A stretch of 64,000 nt of DNA from [Scytonema hofmanni] UTEX 2349 (GCF_000582685.1 NZ_KK073769.1:157962-221961); one strand, 5' to 3'; positions 42,579 to 51,587 are shown, counted from the stretch's first letter. Notes: generated by a model not told the origin, from the sequence alone. Translations and numbers: made by a program.

Positions 42579-43262
42579 ATGCTCTATCTCAGAAATCTAA
42601 TTTATCATCCCACAGCTTGCCCAACACCAATTCTCTCTTCCCTCAACTTGGACTTACCAGCGCAACAACTAGGTTTAATTATTGGTCCGAGTGGTTCTGG
42701 CAAAAGTACCTTATTAGAAATTTTATCAGGACTAGCCGAACCGACATCTGGCGGAGTCTTATGGCGCGAACAAGTACTTTTAGCTGAACAACTACAACAA
42801 TTAGCCGGATTGGTGTTTCAGTTTCCAGAGCGGCATTTTTGCGGTGGTACTATTTTAGAAGAATTGCGTTTAGGGCATCCAGAGCTAGGGTCAGAGCGAG
42901 TTAGAGAAGCACTTACTGAGGTCGGATTAGAGCATTTATCTCTGAGTACATCACCTCATGCTTTAAGTGGAGGTCAGCAGCGACGTTTAGCTTTAGCGGT
43001 ACAATTAATTCGCCAACCACACGTTCTTCTATTGGACGAACCGACAGCGGGCTTAGATTGGTCAATGCGTCGGCAATTGGTAAACTTATTAGCAAAGCTG
43101 AAACAACATTGGACACTGTTAGTTGTGACACATGACGCCGGGGATATGTTAGCGATCGCTGACAGTTGCTGGACGCTCAACCACGGTGAGCTAAAATCAG
43201 TTGATCCAACGTCGTTAGCCGCAAAAGTCAAAGAACCTCAACCGATAGGGACTGGGGACTAG
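42579..43262 (+). CDS. ABC transporter ATPase, CbiO/ECF-like
   Basis: A 227-residue ATPase. Walker A GPSGSGKSTLL, Q-loop VFQFPERHFCGGT, signature LSGGQQRRLALA, Walker B LLLDEPTAGLD and H-loop VVTHDAG are intact. The FQFPERHF Q-loop resembles energy-coupling-factor (cobalt/nickel/vitamin) ATPases. No permease or substrate-binding gene is nearby, so it may energise a transporter encoded elsewhere. The last few residues (IGTGD) come from an adjacent heptanucleotide array, suggesting that the original stop was lost or moved. Confidence 0.88.
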   Translation: MLYLRNLIYHPTACPTPILSSLNLDLPAQQLGLIIGPSGSGKSTLLEILSGLAEPTSGGVLWREQVLLAEQLQQLAGLVFQFPERHFCGGTILEELRLGHPELGSERVREALTEVGLEHLSLSTSPHALSGGQQRRLALAVQLIRQPHVLLLDEPTAGLDWSMRRQLVNLLAKLKQHWTLLVVTHDAGDMLAIADSCWTLNHGELKSVDPTSLAAKVKEPQPIGTGD

Positions 43263-43309
43263 GGACTGGGAAAGAAATAGCATTCATGTCTGTTCCTAAT
43301 CCGTCGTAG

Positions 43310-43330
43310 AGACGTTCCGACGGAACGTCT
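43310..43330. repeat. dispersed palindrome, AGACGTTCC family
   Basis: Inverted repeat AGACGTTCC-GAC-GGAACGTCT between the ABC ATPase and malic enzyme genes. Confidence 0.75.
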
Positions 43331-43422
43331 TTATATTGTAAGTAATAAACCTGACATGATATGAAATGTGAAATTTTAAATAAATTTAATATAAAATCAA
43401 AGATTTAAAATCTGAAATCACG

Positions 43423-44814
43423 ATGGTAGTCTTAACACCTAATTCGAGTTTTAGTTTGACGATTCGCTTAGAAATTCCTAACCGTATAGGAATGTTAGCT
43501 TCTGTGACACAAGCGATCGCAACCTGTGGGGGTAATCTCGGTCAAATTGATTTAATTGAGCAAACGCGCTCTTTTTCTACCCGCGATATCACTGTGGATG
43601 CAGCTAGCACCGAACACGCGGAAACCATTGTCCAAGCGGTAAAAGCTTTACCAGACATAAAGGTGCTGAATGTCTATGACCGCACCTTTAATTTACATCG
43701 CGGCGGTAAAATCAGCATTGTTAGCAGAATTCCCCTCAAAAGCGTCTCTGACCTAGCAATGGCTTACACGCCTGGAGTCGGTAGAATTTGTACAGCGATC
43801 GCCCAAAATCCCGAAGAAGTTTACAATTTAACCATCAAAAAAAATACTGTCGCGATTGTTACAGATGGTAGTGCTGTTTTAGGTTTGGGAAATCTTGGTC
43901 CTGAGGCAGCTCTGCCAGTCATGGAAGGAAAAGCGATGCTATTTAAGGAGTTTGCAGGCATCGATGCTTTCCCGATTTGTCTTGATACTCAAGATACAGA
44001 TGAAATTGTCCGTACAGTAAAAAATCTCGCTCCGGTTTTTGGGGGAGTGAATTTAGAGGATATTGCCGCTCCTCGCTGCTTTGAAATTGAACGGAGACTG
44101 CGAAGTGAGTTAGATATTCCCGTTTTTCACGACGATCAGCATGGTACGGCAATTGTGACTTTAGCAGCGTTGTTTAACGCCCTGAAGTTAGTACATAAGT
44201 CAATGGCGGAAATCCGTATTGTGATTAACGGTGCGGGTGCTGCGGGAATAGCGATCGCTCGCTTACTCCGCAAAGCCGGTGCAGAAAAAATCTGGATGTG
44301 CGACTCAAAAGGCATTATCTCCATTAATCGCACCGACTTAAACGAAGAAAAGCGCGAATTTGCGGTGAAAGCGCAGGGTACTTTAGCTGGTGCGATGCAA
44401 GGTGCAGATGTCTTTATTGGTGTTAGCGCTCCCGGAGTGTTGACACCGGAAATGGTACAATCAATGGCGAAAGATGCGATCGTCTTTGCAATGGCAAATC
44501 CGATTCCGGAAATTCAGCCAGAATTGGTCAGTAAGGATGTTGCTGTCATCGCTACCGGACGCAGTGACTATCCAAACCAAATTAATAACGTCCTGGCGTT
44601 TCCAGGGGTGTTTCGTGGTGCCTTAGATTGTCGAGCGGGAACCATTTCCATCAGAATGTATCTGGAAGCTGCTAGTGCGATCGCATCTTTAGTTAAACCT
44701 TCAGATTTGAATCGCGAACATATTATACCTTCAGTCTTTGATGAGCGAGTTGCTAGCGCTGTTGCTGCTGCTGTGCAACGTGCAGCGCGTGAAGAAGGTA
44801 TCGCTAAAAGTTAA
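43423..44814 (+). CDS. NAD(P)-dependent malic enzyme with N-terminal ACT domain
   Basis: A 463-residue enzyme decarboxylating malate to pyruvate. Residues ~1-85 form an ACT regulatory domain (RLEIPNRIGMLASVTQAI). The catalytic part has AYTPGVGRIC (Tyr), VTDGSAVLGLGNLGPEAALPVMEGKA (Lys), EDIAAPRCFEIE, FHDDQHGTA (metal-binding Asp) and a Rossmann NGAGAAGIAIA. The length fits the bacterial class with ACT domain. The pathway link with PEP carboxylase encoded ~6 kb away (PEP to oxaloacetate to malate to pyruvate) is notable but the genes are not in one operon. Confidence 0.94.
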   Translation: MVVLTPNSSFSLTIRLEIPNRIGMLASVTQAIATCGGNLGQIDLIEQTRSFSTRDITVDAASTEHAETIVQAVKALPDIKVLNVYDRTFNLHRGGKISIVSRIPLKSVSDLAMAYTPGVGRICTAIAQNPEEVYNLTIKKNTVAIVTDGSAVLGLGNLGPEAALPVMEGKAMLFKEFAGIDAFPICLDTQDTDEIVRTVKNLAPVFGGVNLEDIAAPRCFEIERRLRSELDIPVFHDDQHGTAIVTLAALFNALKLVHKSMAEIRIVINGAGAAGIAIARLLRKAGAEKIWMCDSKGIISINRTDLNEEKREFAVKAQGTLAGAMQGADVFIGVSAPGVLTPEMVQSMAKDAIVFAMANPIPEIQPELVSKDVAVIATGRSDYPNQINNVLAFPGVFRGALDCRAGTISIRMYLEAASAIASLVKPSDLNREHIIPSVFDERVASAVAAAVQRAAREEGIAKS

Positions 44815-44873
44815 TTAACTTGGGGGATGGGCATCTTGCTCATCCCAGGTAAATCAAGGGTAGTCCTAAAAGA

Positions 44874-45557
44874 TTATCTTTGCTGCCGTAGTTGACGAAT
44901 AAAATCAGTATGCTCTGGTGTATTTAATCCTGATTGTAATACAGCCAGAACCTCTGCTAAATTTCCTTCTAGTAAGGGGTTTGCTGCTAACCATAAACCG
45001 GGAAAAACTTCACTTTTAATTACACCATCTGCATCAGGTTCTAGAGTGACATATTCTTGTCCCCTCAACTTGAACCAATTGAGTTTTTTATCAAAAGTTT
45101 GCCAGACAACATACTCTCGTACTCCATTACGACGATAGACATTTAGCTTCTCATGTAAATCGTATGAAGCACTACTAGCTGCAATTTCCACAATCAATTC
45201 TGGTGCGCCTTCAACGTAATCATCCTCGCTGATGTAAGATTGACCTGCCGTATCAATTCGTAATAGCGCATCTGGCTGTGGTTCGTTATCTAAATCTATA
45301 CGAGTAGTACCATTGTCGATTAAATCAGTACCAGGTGTTGCCACACAGTAGATGCCCAACCAAGTGATAACTTGAGCGTGGGGTCTACCATGATTAGCAG
45401 CACGCACTGGTGATGACATATAAACTTTTCCCTCAATTAATTCAGCTTTTTTGATATGGGGCATTGCTTGATAACGTCGCTCGAATTCATCACGGGTTAA
45501 GCGATCGCCATTTTCTAAGGGTGGTAATTTAACTGATTCTTCTTTTTGGATAACCAT
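44874..45557 (-). CDS. Uma2 family endonuclease-like protein (DUF820)
   Basis: A 227-residue protein of the large cyanobacterial Uma2/DUF820 family, a PD-(D/E)XK nuclease fold. Typical segments are PQPDALLRI (catalytic Asp), APELIVEIAASSASYD and KLNVYRRNGVREYVVW. The family's cellular function is unknown; many members are associated with mobile DNA. This copy appears intact, unlike the one at 51742-53859. Confidence 0.88.
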   Translation of the reverse strand: MVIQKEESVKLPPLENGDRLTRDEFERRYQAMPHIKKAELIEGKVYMSSPVRAANHGRPHAQVITWLGIYCVATPGTDLIDNGTTRIDLDNEPQPDALLRIDTAGQSYISEDDYVEGAPELIVEIAASSASYDLHEKLNVYRRNGVREYVVWQTFDKKLNWFKLRGQEYVTLEPDADGVIKSEVFPGLWLAANPLLEGNLAEVLAVLQSGLNTPEHTDFIRQLRQQR

Positions 45558-45611
45558 AACATAACTACTTTGATTTATTTTCTTATGTCTTATATCATGT
45601 CCGGTATGTAA

Positions 45612-45632
45612 AGATGTTCCGGCGGAACGTCT
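45612..45632. repeat. dispersed palindrome, AGACGTTCC family variant
   Basis: AGATGTTCC-GGC-GGAACGTCT, with one mismatch between arms, upstream of the Uma2 gene. Confidence 0.7.
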
Positions 45633-45783
45633 CTACGAGGATTGCGATGTTTTTATTACTGTTAATTAAACGGACATGATATCACGCACTTGTAGCTAAG
45701 ATGCAAAGAAAGACTTTACACCTTAAGTGAGACTTATTAGACATCTCCAGAATTTAATTATGCATTGCCCTAAACCCTTGATT

Positions 45784-45804
45784 AGACGTAGCAATGCTAC
45801 GTCT
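45784..45804. repeat. dispersed palindrome, AGACGTAGC family
   Basis: A 21-bp inverted repeat between the Uma2 promoter region and the 3' end of the creatininase gene. Confidence 0.75.
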
Positions 45805-45822
45805 CTACTTTTCTGGTGAGGT

Positions 45823-46569
45823 TTATTCTGCATTCACAAATTCTAAATAACCGTTGCTGAGTTCTTTCACTGCTAAGTCGTAAAACTGCTTACCGTGTTC
45901 TGGTGTCGCTAAGGCAGGATTTGAACCCATGCGTCCATCTGGGTAATGTTGCCGAAAGTTAGCTGCACTATAAATTTTATGTCCAGTTCCCACTTCTGTT
46001 GATAGGGGTGCTTGTTTAATCGCTTCTGGATAAACGTACTGGGTAAGAGCTACTTCACTGGGAGTTGCGTGAGAACCTTCTTGATTGCCGTATAATTCTT
46101 TAGCTAACTTATATACAGAACCGCACATAAACCAGTTTGCAACTTGACATTGCACTTTTTCTGCATTGACTATCTGCAAATCTTCTAAATGAGCGTAAGT
46201 TTCGGAAAAAGCAGCTTTCAGGGTTGCGATATTACCACCGTGTCCGTTGATAAAATAGAATTTGGTAAAACCAGCTTTAGTTAAACAAGTTACATAGTCT
46301 TTTATCAGCAGAATCAAAGTGCTGGGACGCAAACTGATTGTACCAGGGAAAGCAGTGTGATGCAGCGCCATGCCGACATTGATTGTCGGACTCACTATTG
46401 CTTGAGTTGCTTCACCAACACCACGAGCGATCGCTTCTGCACAAATCGCATCAGTCCCTATTAATCCTGTTGGTCCATGCTGTTCGGTGGAACCGATAGG
46501 AAGGATGATACCACGAGACTGCTGTAAATAAGCTTCAACTTCCTGCCACGTACTCAAATGTAATAACAT
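45823..46569 (-). CDS. creatininase-family protein
   Basis: A 248-residue metal-dependent amidohydrolase of the creatininase superfamily. Metal-binding motifs are intact: LPIGSTEQHGPTGLIGTDA (Glu and His), TNVG-like SPTINVGMALHH, FINGHGGN (His) and GSHATPSEVALTQYV (Glu). The substrate is unknown; related enzymes act on cyclic amides, including in riboflavin and F420 or pterin biosynthesis. It lies alone, leftward. Confidence 0.9.
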   Translation of the reverse strand: MLLHLSTWQEVEAYLQQSRGIILPIGSTEQHGPTGLIGTDAICAEAIARGVGEATQAIVSPTINVGMALHHTAFPGTISLRPSTLILLIKDYVTCLTKAGFTKFYFINGHGGNIATLKAAFSETYAHLEDLQIVNAEKVQCQVANWFMCGSVYKLAKELYGNQEGSHATPSEVALTQYVYPEAIKQAPLSTEVGTGHKIYSAANFRQHYPDGRMGSNPALATPEHGKQFYDLAVKELSNGYLEFVNAE

Positions 46570-46923
46570 CTTTTTTCACAATCCCGATCAAAATTGCCGT
46601 AGGAATTTCTAACCCCCACTAACATGATTATGAGCGACATTTGAAGAATAGGTTTTTACGTAGTAACGGCTTCAGCCGTTAAAACCTAAGACTTGAGCGG
46701 TAAACCGCTCAGTACGACGAACCAAGTTAATGATGAAGTTGCAACGAACTTGTTTATTTAGACAAAGGGACAAAAAGCTGTTAGCTATTAAATACGTAGT
46801 GTGAAGAGAAGAAAAAATTGTTTGGAGACTGCTATGATATCAAACTTGCCAATTAGTTCAATTTCTGATATATCTAGCTGTCTTTTATACCGTTTCGCTA
46901 AAAGCTAATTGCTTGATTCTTGA
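46570..46923. other. intergenic region with paired palindromes
   Basis: Contains TAACGGCTTCAGCCGTTA (46664-46681) and GAGCGGTAAACCGCTC (46695-46710). No gene was recognised in the remaining sequence. Confidence 0.5.
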
Positions 46924-47196
46924 CTAATCAAACAAATAATGTTTTTTCACGTCGCTGCTAATTTCCCAGATACACGACATTCCGGCGGGAAAGGTTACTA
47001 AATCACCTTTACCCATTTTTACTGGTTGTCCCCCATGAGGGGTAACTATGACATCACCTGCTAAAAAGTAACAAGTTTCTTGAGAATCATAAGTCCAGGG
47101 AAATTTTGAGATTTCTTTTTCCCAAATGTCCCATGCGAACACACCTAAGTTGTCCAAATGTTCTTGACTGGGTTGACGCTCAATTTTAATTTCCAT
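46924..47196 (-). CDS. small cupin-domain protein
   Basis: A 90-residue single-domain cupin (DUF861/EutQ-like). The beta strands run from FPWTYDSQETCYFLAGDVIVT to KGDLVTFPAGMSCIWEI; the second-cupin Pro-Ala-Gly is clear. The usual His ligand of motif 1 is replaced by a Cys-containing segment (ETCYFLAGDV), as in many (S)-ureidoglycine-type cupins. Function unknown. It lies 23 bp behind the Mo-nitro_C gene and is likely cotranscribed with it. Confidence 0.85.
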   Translation of the reverse strand: MEIKIERQPSQEHLDNLGVFAWDIWEKEISKFPWTYDSQETCYFLAGDVIVTPHGGQPVKMGKGDLVTFPAGMSCIWEISSDVKKHYLFD

Positions 47197-47218
47197 GCTG
47201 GGTTAATCGTAATTAGAA

Positions 47219-47578
47219 TCAGCAGTAAGACTGGATGTCTTCACCACATTGATCTACTAGATAGCACAAAGCGCGAAAACGCAAGCCAACAAACTGATCG
47301 TAAAGAGGATTGAGCTTGCACATCGGTGGGATATGAGCTATTTTGCGACCAAACAGAATTATATCGCGCTCGAAGGGACATTGCGCGGGAATGATTTTAG
47401 CAATAAATTTCGCTAATTTACGATTTTGAATTTCTAGGGAATCAAGCCGTTGACGTAATGGTTGCAGCAAATCAGGTTTAGGTTGAGCAAATTGATTTTT
47501 AATTTCTGTGTTTTTAATTTCTTCTGCCGAGTTAACAAAAGCAGAGAAGATAATCGGTCGATTGTTTGTTCTGAGCAT
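47219..47578 (-). CDS. Mo-dependent nitrogenase C-terminal domain protein
   Basis: A 119-residue protein. Residues ~40-118 match the Mo-nitro_C domain of small cyanobacterial proteins: FIAKIIPAQCPFERDI, LFGRKIAHIPPMCKLNPLYDQ and LRFRALCYLVDQCGED. Despite the name, it is not a nitrogenase subunit; the role is unknown. Several conserved Cys suggest metal binding or disulfides. It is followed by the cupin gene. Confidence 0.88.
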   Translation of the reverse strand: MLRTNNRPIIFSAFVNSAEEIKNTEIKNQFAQPKPDLLQPLRQRLDSLEIQNRKLAKFIAKIIPAQCPFERDIILFGRKIAHIPPMCKLNPLYDQFVGLRFRALCYLVDQCGEDIQSYC

Positions 47579-48289
47579 ATTCTTAACTAAGATTTTCCTG
47601 GTTTTGATAATTTTGTCAATGGCTGCATATTACTACGCTAGCTTTTTTCGCCATTTGAATTGTGTCTTAAATACAATTATGGCAACAGAGAATGAATTGC
47701 TTTACACGAATGACATAATAATCAAATTGTGTAATCAATTGATATTTAAACTTACCCTCCAGACTTAGAACTGTCCCGTTAAATACAAAATAACAAAGAA
47801 ATTATAAAATTGGTATTCTTTTAGATGATTAATCTATTAAGCGCAGGTGTTAGATATGTGGTTTGATGAATTTAATGTAAATGAATTAACCGAAAATTAA
47901 ACAGTATCTGGAGACATAGTTTTTCTTTCTAAAACGCGGTTTTACGATGAATAAAGCCAGATATCGCCTGATATAGCCAGGAAAATAACTCGTTTTATGC
48001 TACCCAGTTTTCAGTAAAATGTTATCTATGTTACAAAAGTTAATGATATATTTTATCTAATATCAACGCAGCATATCTTGATAAGTTTAAGCAAGCATAG
48101 TCATCCAATTAACTAATAGAAAGTGGGGATCGCCTAGCCTGCTTAAATTTGGGAAAATTCCCACCTAAAAAAACTGCGGATAGTCAAAATAGAGCGGCAA
48201 CGAAAAACGCCGCCGCCCAAAAGCTCTACTCATGTGCTTTCCAAGTATGATGAATTTGAGATCGCTTTTGGAGGGCGATCGCCTTTAAG
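47579..48289. other. 700-bp gene-poor stretch with a broken micro-ORF
   Basis: No full gene. At 47856-47900 a 14-codon ORF (MWFDEFNVNELTEN) ends at TAA; if that codon were CAA the frame would run 18 more codons to 47954 (TVSGDIVFLSKTRF...). At 48183-48224 a GC-rich segment with GAGCGGCAACG/GCCGCCGCCC and at 48260-48290 a GGCGATCGCC hairpin precede the pstS remnant. No known RNA was recognised. Confidence 0.4.
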
Positions 48290-48640
48290 CTAGAATAAGG
48301 TTGCTCGTTTGCGTAACACTTCGGTAAGGGTCAAGTTTAACTGAGTTTCCCCATTAAACACTGTTCCAACCTCACCTTGATTGAATTGAACAAAATCTAA
48401 ATGATAGGCTTCCTCTGATAGAGGAATATAACCAACCTGATTAACCAACCTCGGAGCGTTTGCTAGGTAGAAATCCACAAATTCCTTGACTTCGGGCTTG
48501 ACTTGGGCAGATTCGTAGTTGATGTAGATAAACAATTGACGAGACAGGGGTTGATATAGGTTTTTAGCCATTGCTTGAGGTGAAGGCATCGTAGAACCCT
48601 TGCCGCTGTCAACCGCTAAAGCTTTTAGTTGAGTTGTGTT
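48290..48640 (-). pseudogene. pstS phosphate-binding protein remnant (C-terminal ~115 residues)
   Basis: The minus strand reads LKALAVDSGKGSTMPSPQAM, then NLYQPLSRQLFIYINYESAQ and LVNQVGYIPLSEEAY, the C-terminal third of a PstS-type periplasmic phosphate-binding protein of high-affinity phosphate ABC uptake. The signal peptide and first two thirds are missing: at about 48640 the sequence runs into a TnpB remnant in the opposite sense. No start is available, so it is a pseudogene. Confidence 0.78.
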
Positions 48641-48936
48641 GGAGTCTATTTCGTCGTTGGCTAGAATATTTTGCCAAGAAGTTTAATACCACAGTCATAG
48701 CAGTCAATCCTCGAATGACATCTCAAAAGTGTTCGGACTGTGGTGTAATTGTGAAAAAATCTCTTTCAACCCGTACTCACAAGTGTGCTTGTGGATGCGA
48801 ACTTCAAAGAGATGTGAACGCGGCGATAAATATTCTAAATCTTGTCTGCGACACGCTTCGCGAAGGTAAACAAGCTAGGGATGGGCAATCCCGAAGTAAC
48901 GCCCTCCGGAGTCGGAATCAATACGCTACTTGGTGA
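48641..48936 (+). pseudogene. TnpB (IS200/IS605 family) C-terminal remnant
   Basis: About 95 residues: WSLFRRWLEYFAKKF, IAVNPRMTSQKCSDCG, a four-Cys zinc ribbon (CSDC...CACGC) and QRDVNAAINILN containing the last RuvC Asp. This is the C-terminal quarter of the RNA-guided nuclease TnpB; the WED and the first two RuvC parts are gone. The tail after INILN (LVCDTLREGK...) is encoded by a dispersed repeat. The 3' end of the element (omega-RNA/right end) may follow at 48940-49015. Confidence 0.78.
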
Positions 48937-48939
48937 AAG

Positions 48940-49015
48940 CCTGGTAGAGCAAATTCTGATGTAGATTACAGAATCCCCGCACCTTTAGGTCAGGGAGTGT
49001 CAATTAGTTTGCATC
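48940..49015 (+). ncRNA. possible omega-RNA / right end of the IS200/IS605 remnant
   Basis: Downstream of the TnpB stop, GAATCCCCGCACCTTTAGGTCAGGG contains a small imperfect hairpin (CCC-GCACC / GGT-CA-GGG) of the type found at IS200/IS605 right ends, which also form the scaffold of the TnpB guide RNA. Only position and hairpin support this. Confidence 0.35.
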
Positions 49016-49073
49016 CATCAGGTTCGGTGTGTGTCGTGCGATAAGCAAAGCTTAAGCCTTCTCTTACGAGACG

Positions 49074-51587
49074 CTACGCGAACGGCGATCGCAACTTTTG
49101 CATTCCTCCGAATCCTAGCAGCCAAACTAGCAATATAATCGAGTGGATGCAAAATATTGTCCACAGACAACCGGTCAATGCATAGGCGATCGCACAGACT
49201 AAACCCAACAATGCCGTTAATGCGAGGAAAACTGGTTGAAAAAAGGTGGGTATTCCTGCTTTATAAAAGGTTTTGGCATTAAACGGGTGATAAAGAACAA
49301 ACAGCAGTAAACAAAATGCTGCCCACAATGACCATATTACCCAGTTGACTAGTTCTATGGGGTGGGGAAGCATCAAAACGCGAAATACTAACTCTTCAAA
49401 AAAAGCAGGAATTATTGACGCTCTTAATCCTGTAAATAGCTGGTTAGGTAAGTTGAGTGGGGAAAAATTAAAGCGCAAAAATCCGGATAAGAAGCCTAAC
49501 GGTAAAGCGATCGCACTATAAATCAATAATGTCACCGCTACTATCAGCCAATCACGTTGATCGGGTATGACAAAAGATCCTAAAACACGGTTGAACAGAA
49601 TCGGGAACGGTGCAACATTGGTAAAAGGAAGCTTCAACCTGCCAAGTACTGCCGTTGCTTCCTCTGGAATAATATCCTGCTGCCATCCACCAATTTGGTT
49701 GCTTCGCAGAAACCAGAGTTTCGCATTTTGGCTTAAGAAAATACTAGCAAGTTCATCGTGAGCTTGTCGGGGTAACATTGTTCGCCAACTCGTCAGAGCT
49801 GCCCAGATGCTACGCTTTTGAGATAAGCTTGGCTCTTCTTCATTACCAATTCCACCTAAAGCAGATGCATTGTTTTCCCAGTCACCACGGACTATCCCCA
49901 AAGGACTCAATTGCCGTTCTAAAGATGAACCGAGAGAAACTAACTTTTGAAAACGCAAAGTTTGGGGATCGTCAGGATGAGCGTTAAGCCACTTTTGAAT
50001 TGCTGGGTTTGAAGTAACTCGCTGTTCGATGACTTTCAAGGTAATGTAAAGTGCTTGATTGGCATCTTGAACGCAAGAAGTTGCAGGGCTAACTGTAGCA
50101 CTTCCTGTGCCATCTCCGACTCGATAGCGAGCCATCATAATCTGCAACTGTCGGGTAAATTCTTGCAAGGGTGAAAGCTTGATGCCATCAAAATCATAAT
50201 CTTGCGTCACAGGTTCAAACTTGACGACAATATCAGAAACAGGTCGCGTTGCAGCCCATCCCCATCGAAAGTCACCCATATAGTCTGCCCAGTTGTGTGT
50301 CCCGGATATCATCCCATCAGGACCGTGACCGTAAACCTGATGATATTTGATGTCAAACCGTAACTCTTGGGTGAAGGGATCGCGAATTACTTCAGCTACT
50401 CCAAAGGCAAAGTGTCCGGGGACAGTGTTTGCTAAACCCATCAGCCCACTGATTTCGCCTTGTTTGCCGCCAATACCGCCAAATAGGTGCATGACGATCG
50501 CTTTATCTCCAGGTTTCCAGTTTGATAAGGCTATTAGTGGTTGGGCTACTGTCGGATCAACCAAAACTGTTTCAATTTTGCCTTTGTTTTGCTCGGTATT
50601 GCGCCAATTATCTACTTTAATGTATTTCAGCCCTGGGGATGTTCCCAACAATACGCGGTCTGGTTCTATTTTAAAGAGCGATCGCGGTGCTACTGCTTGA
50701 GCAACAAATCTGCCTTTGGCATCTCTTGCACCGTATATATACCACCCTTCTTTGCCTGCGGGGGATGCTTCAATTTGGCGGGGAGTAGATGAAAAGAATG
50801 CCCGTGAATCTAAAATTTGTTGGGGAATCCTGACTGTCCCCTCTGGTCCGTCAAAGTTACCAGATGCCGGATTGTAATGACGAATGCGGAAGTATTCGCT
50901 CGGACAGGGGCGGGTTCCTGGACAAAATTTCGGAGCTGGATACGTGTTGCTTGCGACTTCTGGCTTGAGGATTTTCACTAAAGCGTAAAAGCGTCCGGTT
51001 GCCTGGGTTGGTTCTTGCTCAATTTGCAGAACTGGTTTACCATCACTACCAGCCACGACATCGGCACGGTCTAAGGTGACAATCATATCATCATTGGGTC
51101 TCGCACCAGCCAGTGACTGTAGCGGTCCGACATGAAGACGTCCGTCCAGACGATTTGGATGGATTATGCCTTTATTTTGACCTTTGATGGCACCAGGAGT
51201 AAAACGCACATCTCTGGTTGTTGATTTTACGTAAGAGTTTAACTCTGGCTTGTTTTTCCATTCCAAACGAACGACTTGACCGATGAGGTTTTGCCCTTGT
51301 GGTGGTGCATGTTGAACTAGTAACCACGACCAGTCCCCCGGTAAGCGCATCTGTTCAAAGGTGGGTAGGATTAGTTTTCCTACCCATTCACCAACTGGTT
51401 TGTAGAATTTTAGGTTTTCGTTATTGCTGACTGGGTAAAATTCAGGCTGATTAAATTCTTGCCGTCTATGAATGGCGTAATTGCTTTCCTGTTTGACTAC
51501 TTGTTGCGGTCGGGGGTAAAATAGAAAGATTGCGATCGCACTGACAATCAAGAGTAATAAGAAACTCCAAAATCGTAACTTTCGCAT
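49074..51587 (-). CDS. CPBP intramembrane protease fused to a large extracytoplasmic domain
   Basis: An 837-residue protein. A short cytoplasmic start and one helix (RKLRFWSFLLLLIVSAIAIFLF) precede a soluble region of about 600 residues that should face the periplasm. It includes CPGTRPCPSEYFRIRHYNP, HLFGGIGGKQGEISG and GHFAFGVAEV. The C-terminal ~200 residues have several helices with CPBP motifs: PAFFEELVFRVLMLP (Glu-Glu-x3-Arg), LYHPFNA and FCIHSII. The ATG at 51587 has GAGG 9 bp upstream; an ATG at 51629 lacks one. The last four residues (SPFA) come from a dispersed hairpin repeat. Confidence 0.82.
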   Translation of the reverse strand: MRKLRFWSFLLLLIVSAIAIFLFYPRPQQVVKQESNYAIHRRQEFNQPEFYPVSNNENLKFYKPVGEWVGKLILPTFEQMRLPGDWSWLLVQHAPPQGQNLIGQVVRLEWKNKPELNSYVKSTTRDVRFTPGAIKGQNKGIIHPNRLDGRLHVGPLQSLAGARPNDDMIVTLDRADVVAGSDGKPVLQIEQEPTQATGRFYALVKILKPEVASNTYPAPKFCPGTRPCPSEYFRIRHYNPASGNFDGPEGTVRIPQQILDSRAFFSSTPRQIEASPAGKEGWYIYGARDAKGRFVAQAVAPRSLFKIEPDRVLLGTSPGLKYIKVDNWRNTEQNKGKIETVLVDPTVAQPLIALSNWKPGDKAIVMHLFGGIGGKQGEISGLMGLANTVPGHFAFGVAEVIRDPFTQELRFDIKYHQVYGHGPDGMISGTHNWADYMGDFRWGWAATRPVSDIVVKFEPVTQDYDFDGIKLSPLQEFTRQLQIMMARYRVGDGTGSATVSPATSCVQDANQALYITLKVIEQRVTSNPAIQKWLNAHPDDPQTLRFQKLVSLGSSLERQLSPLGIVRGDWENNASALGGIGNEEEPSLSQKRSIWAALTSWRTMLPRQAHDELASIFLSQNAKLWFLRSNQIGGWQQDIIPEEATAVLGRLKLPFTNVAPFPILFNRVLGSFVIPDQRDWLIVAVTLLIYSAIALPLGFLSGFLRFNFSPLNLPNQLFTGLRASIIPAFFEELVFRVLMLPHPIELVNWVIWSLWAAFCLLLFVLYHPFNAKTFYKAGIPTFFQPVFLALTALLGLVCAIAYALTGCLWTIFCIHSIILLVWLLGFGGMQKLRSPFA

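Noticed and set aside
48183..48224. GC-rich segment as a known small RNA (6S, tmRNA or RNase P)
   Set aside because: No conserved sequence or structure of these RNAs could be matched; it was left as unexplained intergenic DNA.
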